This document shows positions 35,811 to 44,897 of a stretch of 54,371 nucleotides of DNA, piece by piece. Source of the stretch: an uncultured Marinoscillum sp. GTDB taxonomy: Bacteria > Bacteroidota > Bacteroidia > Cytophagales > MED-G16. The notes under the pieces are model-generated. The model had not been told where the DNA came from. It did not search any database and saw nothing but the letters and a program-made list of their open reading frames with translations. Each line of letters opens with the position of its first letter. Position 1 is the stretch's first letter. The position numbers and the translations under genes are program-made. The stretch covers positions 1 through 54,371 of the forward strand of contig CABYXZ010000008.1 of NCBI GenBank assembly GCA_902523065.1, written 5' to 3'.

Positions 35811-37727
35811 TTAAGGGTCAATCCAATTGCCATCATCTTTTATTAGTTCAATCAGTTCATTAACACCATCTTCATAATTTATTGCACGCTTAACGACTTC
35901 TTGTCCTCGATATAAAGTGATTTTATCTTTACCTGAACCCACATAACCATAATCTGCATCTGCCATTTCTCCAGGACCATTAACAATACATCCCATTATC
36001 CCTATTTTCAACCCTTTAAGATGATCCGTCTTTTCTCTTATCATAGCTGTTGTTTTTTGTAGATCAAATAATGTCCTTCCACAAGATGGACAGGATATAA
36101 AATCGGTTGATGTAACTCTTACACGAGCAGCCTGCAAAATTTTAAAGCTAAGAGAATTAAGTTTATTATAATTTATATCTGATTTTTTACTAGATCTTAA
36201 AAATATACCATCGCCCATGCCTTGAATAAATATCCCCCCTAGGTCTGTAGATGATTGTACAATTAACTTATCGGAATAACTAAAATCATAGTTTTTACTT
36301 ATTATAATGGGTAGGCTGACAGATGTAGAAAGAAAAAAAGACCTCATATCAGGCATAAAATGATCATTTTTAGAATGAAGAATTAATACAGCATTATTTG
36401 GTAAGTTACTGCTCTTAAGTAATTCTATTTCATTTGTACATACCCTTATGAAATTTAAATTATCAGAAAATTCTTTAATACTTCCCAATGATAAAATTTC
36501 AATTAATGGATAAGCTGAATTAACGTTTTTATTAACTAGCCAGTTCTCATAGTCAAGAATTAAATTGTATTGAAGAATATTAGATTGTATTTCATTCTTA
36601 CCTATATAAATATAATCAGGAGACGTATCTTCAATATCAAATTTACTTAAAGCATTATTGTATTTTATCCCAAGTTTATTAATTACTTTCTCTTCAATTT
36701 TTTTAATTCCTGACAAATCACTAATTACTACTGGTAAGAAGTCTCCACCAATATTTAAGACCTCTGTTGATTCTCTTTTTTCATAATGAAATGGTGAGAA
36801 ACTAAATTCTTTGGGAATAAAAATTTTCTTATGATTATCTCTTTCTTTATATCTATTAACTAAAAGACTTGCAACTGGAGATTCAAATTCAGGTTCTTCA
36901 GTTAATGATACCCTAACGGTATCACCTATTCCATCATCTAATAAAGATCCAATTCCAATTGCAGACTTAATCCTACCGTCCTCACCATCTCCTGCTTCTG
37001 TTACCCCTAAATGAATTGGATATTTTTTTAAATCTGAATCTTCGAGACTTTCAACTAATAACCTATAGGCATGCACCATAACTAGTGGATTACTTGCCTT
37101 CATAGATAATACAATATTATAGAATTTATGATCTTCACATATCCTTAGATATTCTAGTGCTGACTCGACCATTCCCTTAGGTGTATCTCCAAATCTACTT
37201 AATATTCTATCTGAAAGAGAGCCATGGTTTGTACCAATTCTCATTGCGGTCCCGTTCTTTTTACAAATTTTAATTAGAGGTGATACCTTTTCATATATTC
37301 TTTCTATTTCTTCATTATAGGTATTATCATCATATTCAATAGTCTTGAACTTTTTTGTATCTGAGTAATTTCCTGGATTTATTCTAACCTTTTCCACAAT
37401 CTCAGCTGAAATTTCTGCAGCTTTTGGAGTGAAATGAATATCAGCAATTAAAGGAACATTATAACCTTGCATTCTCAATTCATTTTTAATATTTGATAAG
37501 TTTTTAGCTGCTCCCACACTTGGTGCTGTAATTCTAACAAACTCGCAGCCTGAGTTAACCATTCTAATTGTTTGGTCAACGGTAGACTTTGTATCCATTG
37601 TGTCAGTAGTTGTCATTGACTGTATTCTTATTGGATTATTCCCTCCTATTCCAGAATCACCAATATTTACAGTATGAGATTTTCTTCTTTTGTATCTAAA
37701 TAAACCTTTATTGAAGAATTTATTCAA
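35811..37727 (-). CDS. ispG: 4-hydroxy-3-methylbut-2-enyl diphosphate synthase (long form)
   Basis: Iron-sulfur enzyme of the MEP isoprenoid pathway. The TTG start at 37727 gives 638 residues; no ATG fits better before the family's first motif (IRIQSMTTTDT). This is the long three-domain form known from Bacteroidota, Chlamydia and plants, with an extra domain (about 270-510) between the TIM barrel (residues 20-265) and the FeS domain. Cluster ligands are in FISCPSCGRTLFDL and MGCIVNGPGEMADADYG. It is in one unit with the SDR 10 bp upstream and the small gene downstream. Confidence 0.95.
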   Translation of the reverse strand: MNKFFNKGLFRYKRRKSHTVNIGDSGIGGNNPIRIQSMTTTDTMDTKSTVDQTIRMVNSGCEFVRITAPSVGAAKNLSNIKNELRMQGYNVPLIADIHFTPKAAEISAEIVEKVRINPGNYSDTKKFKTIEYDDNTYNEEIERIYEKVSPLIKICKKNGTAMRIGTNHGSLSDRILSRFGDTPKGMVESALEYLRICEDHKFYNIVLSMKASNPLVMVHAYRLLVESLEDSDLKKYPIHLGVTEAGDGEDGRIKSAIGIGSLLDDGIGDTVRVSLTEEPEFESPVASLLVNRYKERDNHKKIFIPKEFSFSPFHYEKRESTEVLNIGGDFLPVVISDLSGIKKIEEKVINKLGIKYNNALSKFDIEDTSPDYIYIGKNEIQSNILQYNLILDYENWLVNKNVNSAYPLIEILSLGSIKEFSDNLNFIRVCTNEIELLKSSNLPNNAVLILHSKNDHFMPDMRSFFLSTSVSLPIIISKNYDFSYSDKLIVQSSTDLGGIFIQGMGDGIFLRSSKKSDINYNKLNSLSFKILQAARVRVTSTDFISCPSCGRTLFDLQKTTAMIREKTDHLKGLKIGIMGCIVNGPGEMADADYGYVGSGKDKITLYRGQEVVKRAINYEDGVNELIELIKDDGNWIDP

Positions 37728-37737
37728 AGTATATTAT

Positions 37738-38445
37738 TTAAATGTCACCAAGTTGTGGACGTATGACTATTTCTTCAACTGTAGCTCCAGGCGAAGTATC
37801 ATATGCAGAGAAAATAGATTTTGCTACGTCATCAACATTTATAAAACGTTCATCAGGTAAGGATGTTCCGTCCCAGCTTCCTGTACGAGTTGCACCAGGT
37901 AAAACAGCAGTTACTTTTATATTTAGTTTTTTAAATTCTTCTCTGAGGCACTGACTAAAACCATAAAGTGCAAATTTAGAAATGCAGTATGAACCTCCAT
38001 TTTCATATGCAACTTTACTTGCAATAGAACATATGTTAAATATATGACCAAACTTCTGATTAATAAATTTTTTGGAAAACCCTCTTGTTACCCAATAATT
38101 CGAGTAAAGGTTTGTATTAATCATAAATTCTAGTGCATTTTCATCTTCACTCATTAATTCTCCAGGAACAAAAGTCCCTACATTATTAACTAATACATGA
38201 ATATTATCAGTGTTAGAATTAACAAATTCAACAAATTTATTGCAACCCTCTTTTTGAGATAAATCTGCTTCAATTGAACTAAAAACAATATTTGGATTTA
38301 CTTTTTTGATTTCATCCTCAACTAATTTTAAATCAGTTTTTTTTCTTGAGCAGGTAAAAATATTAAAATCATTTTCAGCAAATTTTAATAGAGTTGATCT
38401 ACCCATTCCCTTTGAGCCACCTGTTAGCACTATTGTTTTTTTCAT
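37738..38445 (-). CDS. Short-chain dehydrogenase/reductase
   Basis: Classical SDR, 235 residues. TGGSKGMG cofactor loop, VLVNNVGTF, catalytic Ser in NICSIASKVA, and YCISKFAL with the Tyr-x3-Lys pair. The C-terminus is EEIVIRPQLGDI, a form seen in 3-ketoacyl-reductase-like and sepiapterin-reductase-like SDRs. Divergent from mlaE with a 64-bp gap and followed by ispG after 10 bp. Substrate not inferable. Confidence 0.87.
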   Translation of the reverse strand: MKKTIVLTGGSKGMGRSTLLKFAENDFNIFTCSRKKTDLKLVEDEIKKVNPNIVFSSIEADLSQKEGCNKFVEFVNSNTDNIHVLVNNVGTFVPGELMSEDENALEFMINTNLYSNYWVTRGFSKKFINQKFGHIFNICSIASKVAYENGGSYCISKFALYGFSQCLREEFKKLNIKVTAVLPGATRTGSWDGTSLPDERFINVDDVAKSIFSAYDTSPGATVEEIVIRPQLGDI

Positions 38446-38509
38446 TAGATTAAATTCTCATTTTAATTTAATAATTTGTATGTATATTAATGAAAAATAA
38501 GTTAATAAG

Positions 38510-39238
38510 TTGAAAAATTTTGGTAAGTATATTCTATTTATGATCTCTCTATTGGAGAGAAGAGAGAAATTTAGAACCTATTTCTCCCTAACAATAAATG
38601 AATGTATAAAAATTGGGTACGATAGCCTTTTTATTGTTTCAATAGTATCGATTTTTATGGGTGCGGTTACTACCATTCAAACTGCATTTAATTTAGTTGG
38701 ACCTCTAATCCCTGACTACGTAATATCATTGGTAGTAAGGGACATGACACTATTAGAATTATCTCCTACAATTATTGCTATAGTATTCGCTGGAAAAGTT
38801 GGATCAAATATTGCCGGTGAATTAGGCACCATGAGAATAACGGAACAAATTGATGCACTTGAAGTAATGGGTGTAAACTCTTCCTCATACCTTGTACTTC
38901 CAAAAATCATAGCTTCGTTACTGATGTTTCCCATTCTAGTAATTATTTCCGCAACCCTTGCAATTGGAGGTGGATATTTGGCTGGAGTTTTAACAGATGT
39001 AATAACAGGACAAGAGTATATATATGGATTAAGATATGAGTTCAATCCGTTTAATATACCTTTTGCTCTTGTTAAATCATATGTGTTTGCCTTTATTGTA
39101 GCCTCAATTTCATCTTTTCAAGGATATTATACATCAGGTGGTGCTCTCGAAGTAGGTAAGTCTAGCACTAACGCAGTAACTAACAGTTGTATAGCTATTT
39201 TAATAGCAGATTATGTCTTAGCTCAGGTATTATTATGA
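38510..39238 (+). CDS. mlaE: ABC transporter permease, MlaE family
   Basis: Permease of a lipid-transport ABC system of the Mla type, which moves phospholipids between outer and inner membrane. 242 residues from a TTG start, with about five membrane helices. Family features: FIVSIVSIFMGAVTTIQTA, and the conserved GKVGSNIAGELGTMRITEQIDALEVMGV loop region that contacts the ATPase. The stop overlaps mlaF start (ATGA). No MlaD substrate-binding gene is adjacent. Confidence 0.92.
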   Translation: MKNFGKYILFMISLLERREKFRTYFSLTINECIKIGYDSLFIVSIVSIFMGAVTTIQTAFNLVGPLIPDYVISLVVRDMTLLELSPTIIAIVFAGKVGSNIAGELGTMRITEQIDALEVMGVNSSSYLVLPKIIASLLMFPILVIISATLAIGGGYLAGVLTDVITGQEYIYGLRYEFNPFNIPFALVKSYVFAFIVASISSFQGYYTSGGALEVGKSSTNAVTNSCIAILIADYVLAQVLL

Positions 39239-39978
39239 TTGAAATTAAAAACATATCAAAATCATTTAAGGATAAACAGGTTCTTTTTAATATCTCAGGA
39301 AAATTTGAGAAAGGTAGAACAAACTTAATTATAGGAGCAAGCGGCACTGGAAAAAGTGTTCTTCTTAAATGTCTTGTTGGTCTTCTTGAACCAGATGTAG
39401 GAAGTGTTTTATTTGATGGCAGAGACTTTTCAAGTGCAAATAAAAAGCTCACGACTGAGATAAGAAGAGAAATTGGAATGCTATTCCAAGGAAGTGCTTT
39501 ATTTGATTCAAAAAATGTTGAGGAAAACGTTAAATTTCCTTTAGATATTCTAACCGAGACACCAGAAAAAGAAAAGTTAGAAAAAGTAAATCATTGCTTA
39601 GAATTAGTAGGGTTAAATAAAGTAAATCAAAAAATGCCTTCTGAATTGAGTGGAGGAATGAAGAAGAGAGTTGGCATTGCAAGAGCTATTGTAAATGATT
39701 CAAAATATCTATTCTGTGATGAACCCAACTCGGGTCTAGATCCACTGACTGCAATTAAAATTGATGATTTAATTTTAGAACTTACTCAAAAACTAAACAC
39801 TACAACTATTGTAGTTACTCACGATATGAACTCAGTTGTAGAAATAGGAGAATATATTATGTTCTTACACGAGGGAAAAAAGCTTTGGGAAGGAAATAAT
39901 AAGAAAATATTAAAAACAAATATTAAAGAGTTGAATGAGTTTGTGTTTTCAAATAAATTAATGAAAAAGATTAAATAG
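39235..39978 (+). CDS. mlaF: ABC transporter ATPase, MlaF family
   Basis: Cytoplasmic ATPase partner of MlaE; 247 residues from ATG 39235 (the upstream open stretch to 39187 lies inside mlaE). Walker A GASGTGKSVLLK, Q-loop MLFQGSALFD, signature LSGGMKKRVGIARA, Walker B YLFCDEPNSGLDP and His switch VVTHDM. The stop is 3 bp from the convergent end of the cytochrome oxidase cluster. Confidence 0.94.
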   Translation: MIEIKNISKSFKDKQVLFNISGKFEKGRTNLIIGASGTGKSVLLKCLVGLLEPDVGSVLFDGRDFSSANKKLTTEIRREIGMLFQGSALFDSKNVEENVKFPLDILTETPEKEKLEKVNHCLELVGLNKVNQKMPSELSGGMKKRVGIARAIVNDSKYLFCDEPNSGLDPLTAIKIDDLILELTQKLNTTTIVVTHDMNSVVEIGEYIMFLHEGKKLWEGNNKKILKTNIKELNEFVFSNKLMKKIK

Positions 39979-39981
39979 TAA

Positions 39982-40263
39982 TCAATCAACTAAAGAAGCA
40001 ACCCTTTTCTTTATCTTCCTTTTACTTTCCTGGTCTTTGACATAACTCCTACTCCTATAATACCAGAAAACTGCACCTATAATTATTAGAACATAAGTAG
40101 AGGTAAATAAATACACAATCCCAGAATTTATACTAGATGATATTCCAGTACCACCAGAATTTGCATCACTTTCAACAATACCTCTACACATTGAACAACC
40201 TTGAGAAAAAGTCTCATATGTGAAGAATATAAATAGGATAATGAGTGAAAATATCTTTTTCAT
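39982..40263 (-). CDS. Small exported CxxC protein at end of cox operon
   Basis: 93 residues from ATG 40263. A signal-like N-terminus (MKKIFSLIILFIFFTYETFSQ) is followed at once by GCSMCRG (Cys23 and Cys26), a short Ser/Gly-rich stretch, a membrane helix (about residues 45-65, YLFTSTYVLIIIGAVFWYY) and a basic tail (KRKIKKRVASL). So it would be a periplasmic CxxC facing out with a membrane helix. A similar small protein follows DUF420 genes in other flavobacteria as I recall. It starts 1 bp into the upstream stop (TAATG), so it is translationally coupled. It could bind copper or a thiol partner during oxidase assembly; function not known. Confidence 0.72.
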   Translation of the reverse strand: MKKIFSLIILFIFFTYETFSQGCSMCRGIVESDANSGGTGISSSINSGIVYLFTSTYVLIIIGAVFWYYRSRSYVKDQESKRKIKKRVASLVD

Positions 40264-40790
40264 TAGAATTGATAAAAAGGACTTATCATAAAATAAACTA
40301 TTACACCAGAAACTGATACATACAACCAAATTGGAAATGTGTATTTAACAACCTTTTTGTGTTTATCAATTTTATTTGTCAAAGAGTAATAAAATGCAAA
40401 TAAAACGAAAGGCACAACAACTATTGAAAGAAGAATATGTGATATTAGGAAGAAGAAATAAATACTTCTCGAGTCACCCAGATATTTTGTGCTTTCAACT
40501 GAGGAATGATAAATAATATACGATAGTAAAAAAATTGCACCAAGTGTAAAAGCCAAAGTATTTAACCTTTGATGTAGAACAATATTCTTTTTGTACTTTA
40601 TAAAATAGAAGGATAAGACCAATAATAACGAGGTAAGAGAATTAATTACGGCATTAAAGTGAGGTAGTTTATATGTCCACTCTCCAAAAATTGAAATCTT
40701 ACTGGGCATAAAAAGTAGAACTGCAACGGCTACAGGAATTAGTATTGAAACCGCAACTATAACGTTAACACTCAAATATTTATCTTTCAT
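40263..40790 (-). CDS. DUF420/CtaM-like oxidase assembly protein
   Basis: Membrane protein of 175 residues with about five helices, matching the DUF420 family. In firmicutes a member (CtaM) is needed for function of the aa3-type oxidase. Conserved-looking His are in LHQRLNTLAF, YIIYHSSVES and ISHILLSIVVVP. It lies in the terminal part of the cox cluster, overlapping the SCO-like gene by 11 bp and the small CxxC gene by 1 bp. Likely acts in maturation of the oxidase in the inner membrane. Confidence 0.8.
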   Translation of the reverse strand: MKDKYLSVNVIVAVSILIPVAVAVLLFMPSKISIFGEWTYKLPHFNAVINSLTSLLLVLSFYFIKYKKNIVLHQRLNTLAFTLGAIFLLSYIIYHSSVESTKYLGDSRSIYFFFLISHILLSIVVVPFVLFAFYYSLTNKIDKHKKVVKYTFPIWLYVSVSGVIVYFMISPFYQF

Positions 40791-41268
40791 ACCTATTAAT
40801 TATATCAATCTCAACATTTAATCTATCGTATTCATCGAGATCATTTAGGTCATAAATACCTCTTACCATTAGTTCCTTATCAAGAAGTAAGACGTGATCA
40901 TCACCATTATCAGTATCAAAACATTTTTTCCCATCACTTATATCAAAAAGATTTGTCTCGATTACTTTCCACTCTAAATTACGAGCGGTAGATGATAATG
41001 TTATAATTTCAATATTCTTATTTGAATATAATTTATTAAGTAGATTATCAACTAAAGGATTTTTAAGTTTATATCTCACATCAACAAGAAAAACATTATC
41101 ATTCCTTTCTTTATCTCGAAAATTAAAACTTGACAATATTTTGTAGCAATCATATCTTACTTCAGATACCTCGTATTTATTATCTCCAAAGAACCTTAAA
41201 AAAAAATAGATAATTACAGGTAGAAGAATGGAAAATGAAAGAATAAAAACCTTTTTTAGGTTAACCAT
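40780..41268 (-). CDS. Degenerate SCO1/SenC-like protein lacking the CxxxC motif
   Basis: 162 residues with an N-terminal membrane helix (KKVFILSFSILLPVIIYFFL) and a thioredoxin-like remainder, in the place of the SCO copper chaperone. The C-terminal part DHVLLLDKELMVRGIYDLND resembles the SCO segment with the copper-binding His before a LVDK-x-G-x-IRGxYDG strand. The region that should carry CPTICP reads VFLVDVRYKLKNPLVDNLL, with no Cys. I read this as a SCO homologue that lost copper binding; it could also be a distant thioredoxin-fold protein. Starts 1 bp into the subunit IV stop (TAATG). Confidence 0.6.
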   Translation of the reverse strand: MVNLKKVFILSFSILLPVIIYFFLRFFGDNKYEVSEVRYDCYKILSSFNFRDKERNDNVFLVDVRYKLKNPLVDNLLNKLYSNKNIEIITLSSTARNLEWKVIETNLFDISDGKKCFDTDNGDDHVLLLDKELMVRGIYDLNDLDEYDRLNVEIDIINRYER

Positions 41269-41603
41269 TAAAAGTAAATAGCTTGGTATATAGCATCAGC
41301 TTGAATAAACAAGGCGCCTAATAACCAAACAACGAATACTGTTGGAATTAAAATAGTCCACATTAAGGATTTCTGTTCATGAGCTAGGTGCATAAACTCT
41401 GCAACTATATATCCTGCCTTTACAAATGTCATACCAATAAATAAAAAAATCTTAAAGCTTTTCCAAGATTCAGGGAACTGAAGAGCAACATAAAATTCTG
41501 CTGCCGTAACTAAACCAAGAATAATTGCCACTTTCCAAATCTTCCATATTTTTGATTTATCAGCAGGCTCTGGTTTTATTGTAGAAATTTCAGGTTCAAT
41601 CAT
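41268..41603 (-). CDS. Cytochrome c oxidase subunit IV (prokaryotic type)
   Basis: Small subunit of the aa3-type oxidase, 111 residues, with three predicted membrane helices (about 27-45, 53-72, 85-106). The segment FIGMTFVKAGYIVAEFMHLAHEQ is typical of the COX4_pro family. It lies 4 bp after the 248-residue subunit III gene and overlaps the SCO-like gene by 1 bp. Confidence 0.88.
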   Translation of the reverse strand: MIEPEISTIKPEPADKSKIWKIWKVAIILGLVTAAEFYVALQFPESWKSFKIFLFIGMTFVKAGYIVAEFMHLAHEQKSLMWTILIPTVFVVWLLGALFIQADAIYQAIYF

Positions 41604-41607
41604 ATCC

Positions 41608-42354
41608 TTAAACTAAATAAAAAAAAGTAAAAACAAAAACCCATACTAGGTCAACAAAATGCCAATAGAGGCCAACTTTCTCAACCATTTCATAGTGACC
41701 TCTTCTCTCAAGTATACCAACTGTAGCTTGATAAAATATTAAGAAGTTTAATGCGACACCACTGAATACATGGAAGCCGTGAAAACCAGTAATAAAAAAG
41801 AAAAAAGCGGCAAAATCAGGAGGTCCATATTGATTTAACTGAAGGTTTGCACCATAAATCATACTTCCATCAAGAAGTTTTGAACCAGCATCAGTCCCAT
41901 GAATAAAGTGAGACCATTCCCAAGCTTGGCAACCTAAGAAAACAAGCCCACCAAAAATTGTCCATATCATCCACTTCTCAACTGCCTGTCTATCCATTCT
42001 ATGACCTGCCTCAACAGCGAGTACCATTGTTACACTACTTAGAATTAAAATAAATGTCATTAATCCAACAAATACTAGAGGTAACTCTACCCCATGAAAG
42101 AAAGGAAATGCTTCAAAAACTTTTTCTGGCACAGGCCAGTAAGATTGAGAGAAAGAAAAATCAGATAGTGAACCCTCGTACCCTGGATGTCTAAATCTAA
42201 TAACTCCGTAAGCGATTAAAAAAGCAGAAAATGTAAAAGCGTCAGATATGAGGAAGAACCACATCATAAGTTTTCCATAACTTGCCTTGAATGGTTCAGT
42301 TCCTCCTGCCCAAAGGTCCTTATTTGAAGAAGATAAAGTAGCTTGGTTTGCCAT
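41608..42354 (-). CDS. Cytochrome c oxidase subunit III (full-length)
   Basis: Membrane subunit III of the heme-copper oxidase; 248 residues and about six or seven helices. Characteristic segments: GKLMMWFFLISDAFTFSAF, ITGFHGFHVFSGVALN (subunit III His signature), and the C-terminal YWHFVDLVWVFVFTFFYLV. Subunit III stabilises subunit I. It follows a shorter paralogue by 2 bp. Confidence 0.95.
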   Translation of the reverse strand: MANQATLSSSNKDLWAGGTEPFKASYGKLMMWFFLISDAFTFSAFLIAYGVIRFRHPGYEGSLSDFSFSQSYWPVPEKVFEAFPFFHGVELPLVFVGLMTFILILSSVTMVLAVEAGHRMDRQAVEKWMIWTIFGGLVFLGCQAWEWSHFIHGTDAGSKLLDGSMIYGANLQLNQYGPPDFAAFFFFITGFHGFHVFSGVALNFLIFYQATVGILERRGHYEMVEKVGLYWHFVDLVWVFVFTFFYLV

Positions 42355-42356
42355 TT

Positions 42357-42926
42357 TTATATATTATAAAAATACAAAGTAATAAATAAATAAACCCACA
42401 TTCCGGCAAGAAAATGCCAATATGTTGTTGACATCTCAATACTCAGTAAGTTTTTAGAATGTACGTTTAACTTTATTGCTGAATTGTATATATATAATAT
42501 GAAAATAAGACCAGAGATGAGGTGAAAAGCATGCACCCCACTTAAAATATATATGAAGGAACCATCAGGATGTCCAACAAAAAATACTCCACCTTCAACT
42601 AACTGAACCCAACCATAATACTGAAATAGAAGAAATAACGCTCCAGTAATAAAGCTTCCTAATAAATATAATTTTTGGGTTTTAAAATCGTCTTTTTTGG
42701 TACTAAAATATGAAAGCTGCTTGAAGATACTACTTAGGATTACAACAATTGTGGAATAGTAAAACATTGAAGGAAGATCGACATTAAATCCACCTGGCTC
42801 TCCTTTTTTTACAATATAAGCACTAATTAATGATACAAATATCATTGATATTGATATCATAAATATCCATATTAAGAAAATTTTTGGATTCATTCTTAAT
42901 ATTTTAGGTACTGAATTTTCTTTCAT
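42357..42926 (-). CDS. Cytochrome c oxidase subunit III-like protein (short paralogue)
   Basis: 189 residues, about five helices, ending TTYWHFLAGMWVYLFITLYFY, the closing signature of subunit III, and containing GVHAFHLISGLIFILY. It lacks the first two helices of full subunit III or has them shortened. Paired short and long subunit III genes side by side are the common Bacteroidota arrangement. It sits between cyoE (6-bp gap) and the long subunit III gene (2-bp gap). Confidence 0.9.
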   Translation of the reverse strand: MKENSVPKILRMNPKIFLIWIFMISISMIFVSLISAYIVKKGEPGGFNVDLPSMFYYSTIVVILSSIFKQLSYFSTKKDDFKTQKLYLLGSFITGALFLLFQYYGWVQLVEGGVFFVGHPDGSFIYILSGVHAFHLISGLIFILYIYNSAIKLNVHSKNLLSIEMSTTYWHFLAGMWVYLFITLYFYNI

Positions 42927-42932
42927 AAAAAT

Positions 42933-43787
42933 TTAAATTTTATCTAAAACATAACTTATTTGAACAATAGGTAAATAAATAAATGAACTAAACATTACCT
43001 TAACTGCAGACTCCCTTGAATAATCATTGATAAGCTTAAAAGTTTGAGCTAAAAAAATGATTGCAAGAAATACTGCAACTGTCCCAGATATTATACCCGT
43101 AATTCCAAAAATTGTTGGGAGAAGACCTAACGGAATTAGAAATAGTGTATATATCATAATATTTACCGCTGTCTTTAAATTTTTTTCTCCACTATTTGGT
43201 AAAAGTTTAAATCCAACTTTTTTGTAGTCATCGTCATACATCCAAGCTATAGCCCAAAAGTGAGGGAATTGCCAGATGAATTGAATGCTAAAAATTATTA
43301 TTGCCTCTAAAGTTATCTGGCCAGTTGAGGCTACCCAACCTATTAGAGGTGGAAGTGCACCAGGTATTGCCCCAATAAAAACAGCGATTGGACCAAACTT
43401 TTTCATAGGTGTGTAAACAAATGAATAAAGAATTAATGATATAAATGATAATAGCGCAGCATAAATATTTAAATAAAAGGAAATCAAAAATAAACCTATA
43501 ATCATAGAAAAAATAGACATTATAACAGACTTATAGATAGATATTCTGCCGGTTGGAATAGGTCTCTTATTTGTTCTATTCATCATTTTATCTAAATCTT
43601 TTTCTAAAATTTGGTTATTAATTACAGAGGAAGAGCTTATCAGATATCCACCAACTAAAAGAATAAATACTTCATTAATATCAACCTTACTCGTTGAGAT
43701 AAAAAAACCAAAAACTGACGATAGAGCAACTAGAAGGGAAAGTCTAAACTTAGTTATCTCAAAGAATAGTTTAATATTTTCAATCAT
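42933..43787 (-). CDS. cyoE: Protoheme IX farnesyltransferase
   Basis: UbiA-family enzyme that makes heme O from heme B and farnesyl diphosphate, the step before heme A. From ATG 43787 it has 284 residues; an in-frame ATG at 43829 would add 14 residues and leave 4 bp to ctaA, so either start is possible. Aspartate motif: NNQILEKDLDKMMNRTNKRP, and PIAVFIGAIPGALPPLIGW, WQFPHFWAIAWMYDDDYKKVG. Seven to nine membrane helices. Operon with ctaA supports a type-A heme oxidase. Confidence 0.95.
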   Translation of the reverse strand: MIENIKLFFEITKFRLSLLVALSSVFGFFISTSKVDINEVFILLVGGYLISSSSVINNQILEKDLDKMMNRTNKRPIPTGRISIYKSVIMSIFSMIIGLFLISFYLNIYAALLSFISLILYSFVYTPMKKFGPIAVFIGAIPGALPPLIGWVASTGQITLEAIIIFSIQFIWQFPHFWAIAWMYDDDYKKVGFKLLPNSGEKNLKTAVNIMIYTLFLIPLGLLPTIFGITGIISGTVAVFLAIIFLAQTFKLINDYSRESAVKVMFSSFIYLPIVQISYVLDKI

Positions 43788-43833
43788 AATATAAAACGCA
43801 AATATAGTTTTTGAGAATATAAGATTCATTATA

Positions 43834-44874
43834 CTATGATTTTTTTAAAGAAAAGTTTAGAAGTAGAATATAAAACTGTAAACCAAATGCTATAAAAGCT
43901 ATGAAAAGATGTATTGGTTGAAGAATTTTTGGAATTGAAAAGTATGCCATACCAGCTCCAACTAAGATTTCAGAAATAATTATGACGAGCATAAGTACTG
44001 AAAGAAGTTTGAAATAATTGTGTGTTTTAAATTTTAAATAAATTGTTACAACTGTCATTATCTGAAATAAAAGAATCAAAAGAGAGAAAGACCTATGTAT
44101 TTTAAATGAGCTATTTAAAGATTCTATTATGTTTTCCCTAAAATTAAATCCATATAATTTTAATAACTCATCAACTGACTCTCTTACCTCAGTTCCTAAA
44201 ACCATTTGAATAATAAATAATGTTAGACTAATAACAATAAAAAAATTAAGGGGCTTACTCCTACTATAATTGTTGTCATTTTTTGAAGATAAATGATAGC
44301 AAAGTATAACGTTACATATTATCAATAAAGCTACAATAACATGAAAAGTAATTAGACCTGATAACAGATTTGTTGAGACAACAATTGAACCAACCCAGGC
44401 CTGGAAAAAGACTAATATTAGAGATAGAAAAGATAATAAAATCAATTTCCGGTTCAATGGTTTTAAAAATATTGAACATAAAAAAACGAATAATAGTGAT
44501 AATCCTACAAGAGCTCCAATTAATCTATTTATATATTCTGTCCATGTTTTAAAAACATTAAAACTCTCACCTTTTTTAATTTCTGGATCACTTTTAATTT
44601 TTTCAGAAAGCTTATTTAACCCAAAAAAAGACAAAACTGAACTTAATCTTTCATTTTTTTTAATTCTTCCTTCAACAAAGATTTTTTCATAATTTTTTGG
44701 TAATTGATCAACAGAAGTTGGAGGAATATACATACCAAAACACTTTGGCCAGTCGGGACAACCCATTCCTGAACCTGTGCACCTAACTACCCCACCAGCA
44801 AGGATTAGTATGTATAATAGAAATAGGCTAATCTTCGTTGAAAGATTGTAATTTAATCCTAACCAATTTGACAT
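43834..44874 (-). CDS. ctaA: Heme A synthase
   Basis: Oxidises heme O to heme A for the terminal oxidase. 346 residues, eight predicted helices. The first periplasmic loop has VRCTGSGMGCPDWPKCFG, the Cys-containing loop of this family. Heme His residues appear in TFHVIVALL, KIHRSFSLL and QPIHLFIAF. It lies between coxA (23 bp upstream) and cyoE. Confidence 0.95.
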   Translation of the reverse strand: MSNWLGLNYNLSTKISLFLLYILILAGGVVRCTGSGMGCPDWPKCFGMYIPPTSVDQLPKNYEKIFVEGRIKKNERLSSVLSFFGLNKLSEKIKSDPEIKKGESFNVFKTWTEYINRLIGALVGLSLLFVFLCSIFLKPLNRKLILLSFLSLILVFFQAWVGSIVVSTNLLSGLITFHVIVALLIICNVILCYHLSSKNDNNYSRSKPLNFFIVISLTLFIIQMVLGTEVRESVDELLKLYGFNFRENIIESLNSSFKIHRSFSLLILLFQIMTVVTIYLKFKTHNYFKLLSVLMLVIIISEILVGAGMAYFSIPKILQPIHLFIAFIAFGLQFYILLLNFSLKKS

Positions 44875-44897
44875 TTTAAAAATCTAAAGATAAATAT

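Noticed and set aside
40780..41268. Frameshift or pseudogene in the SCO-like gene
   Set aside because: The frame is intact, keeps its couplings to both neighbours, and no other frame shows a CPTICP-like motif.
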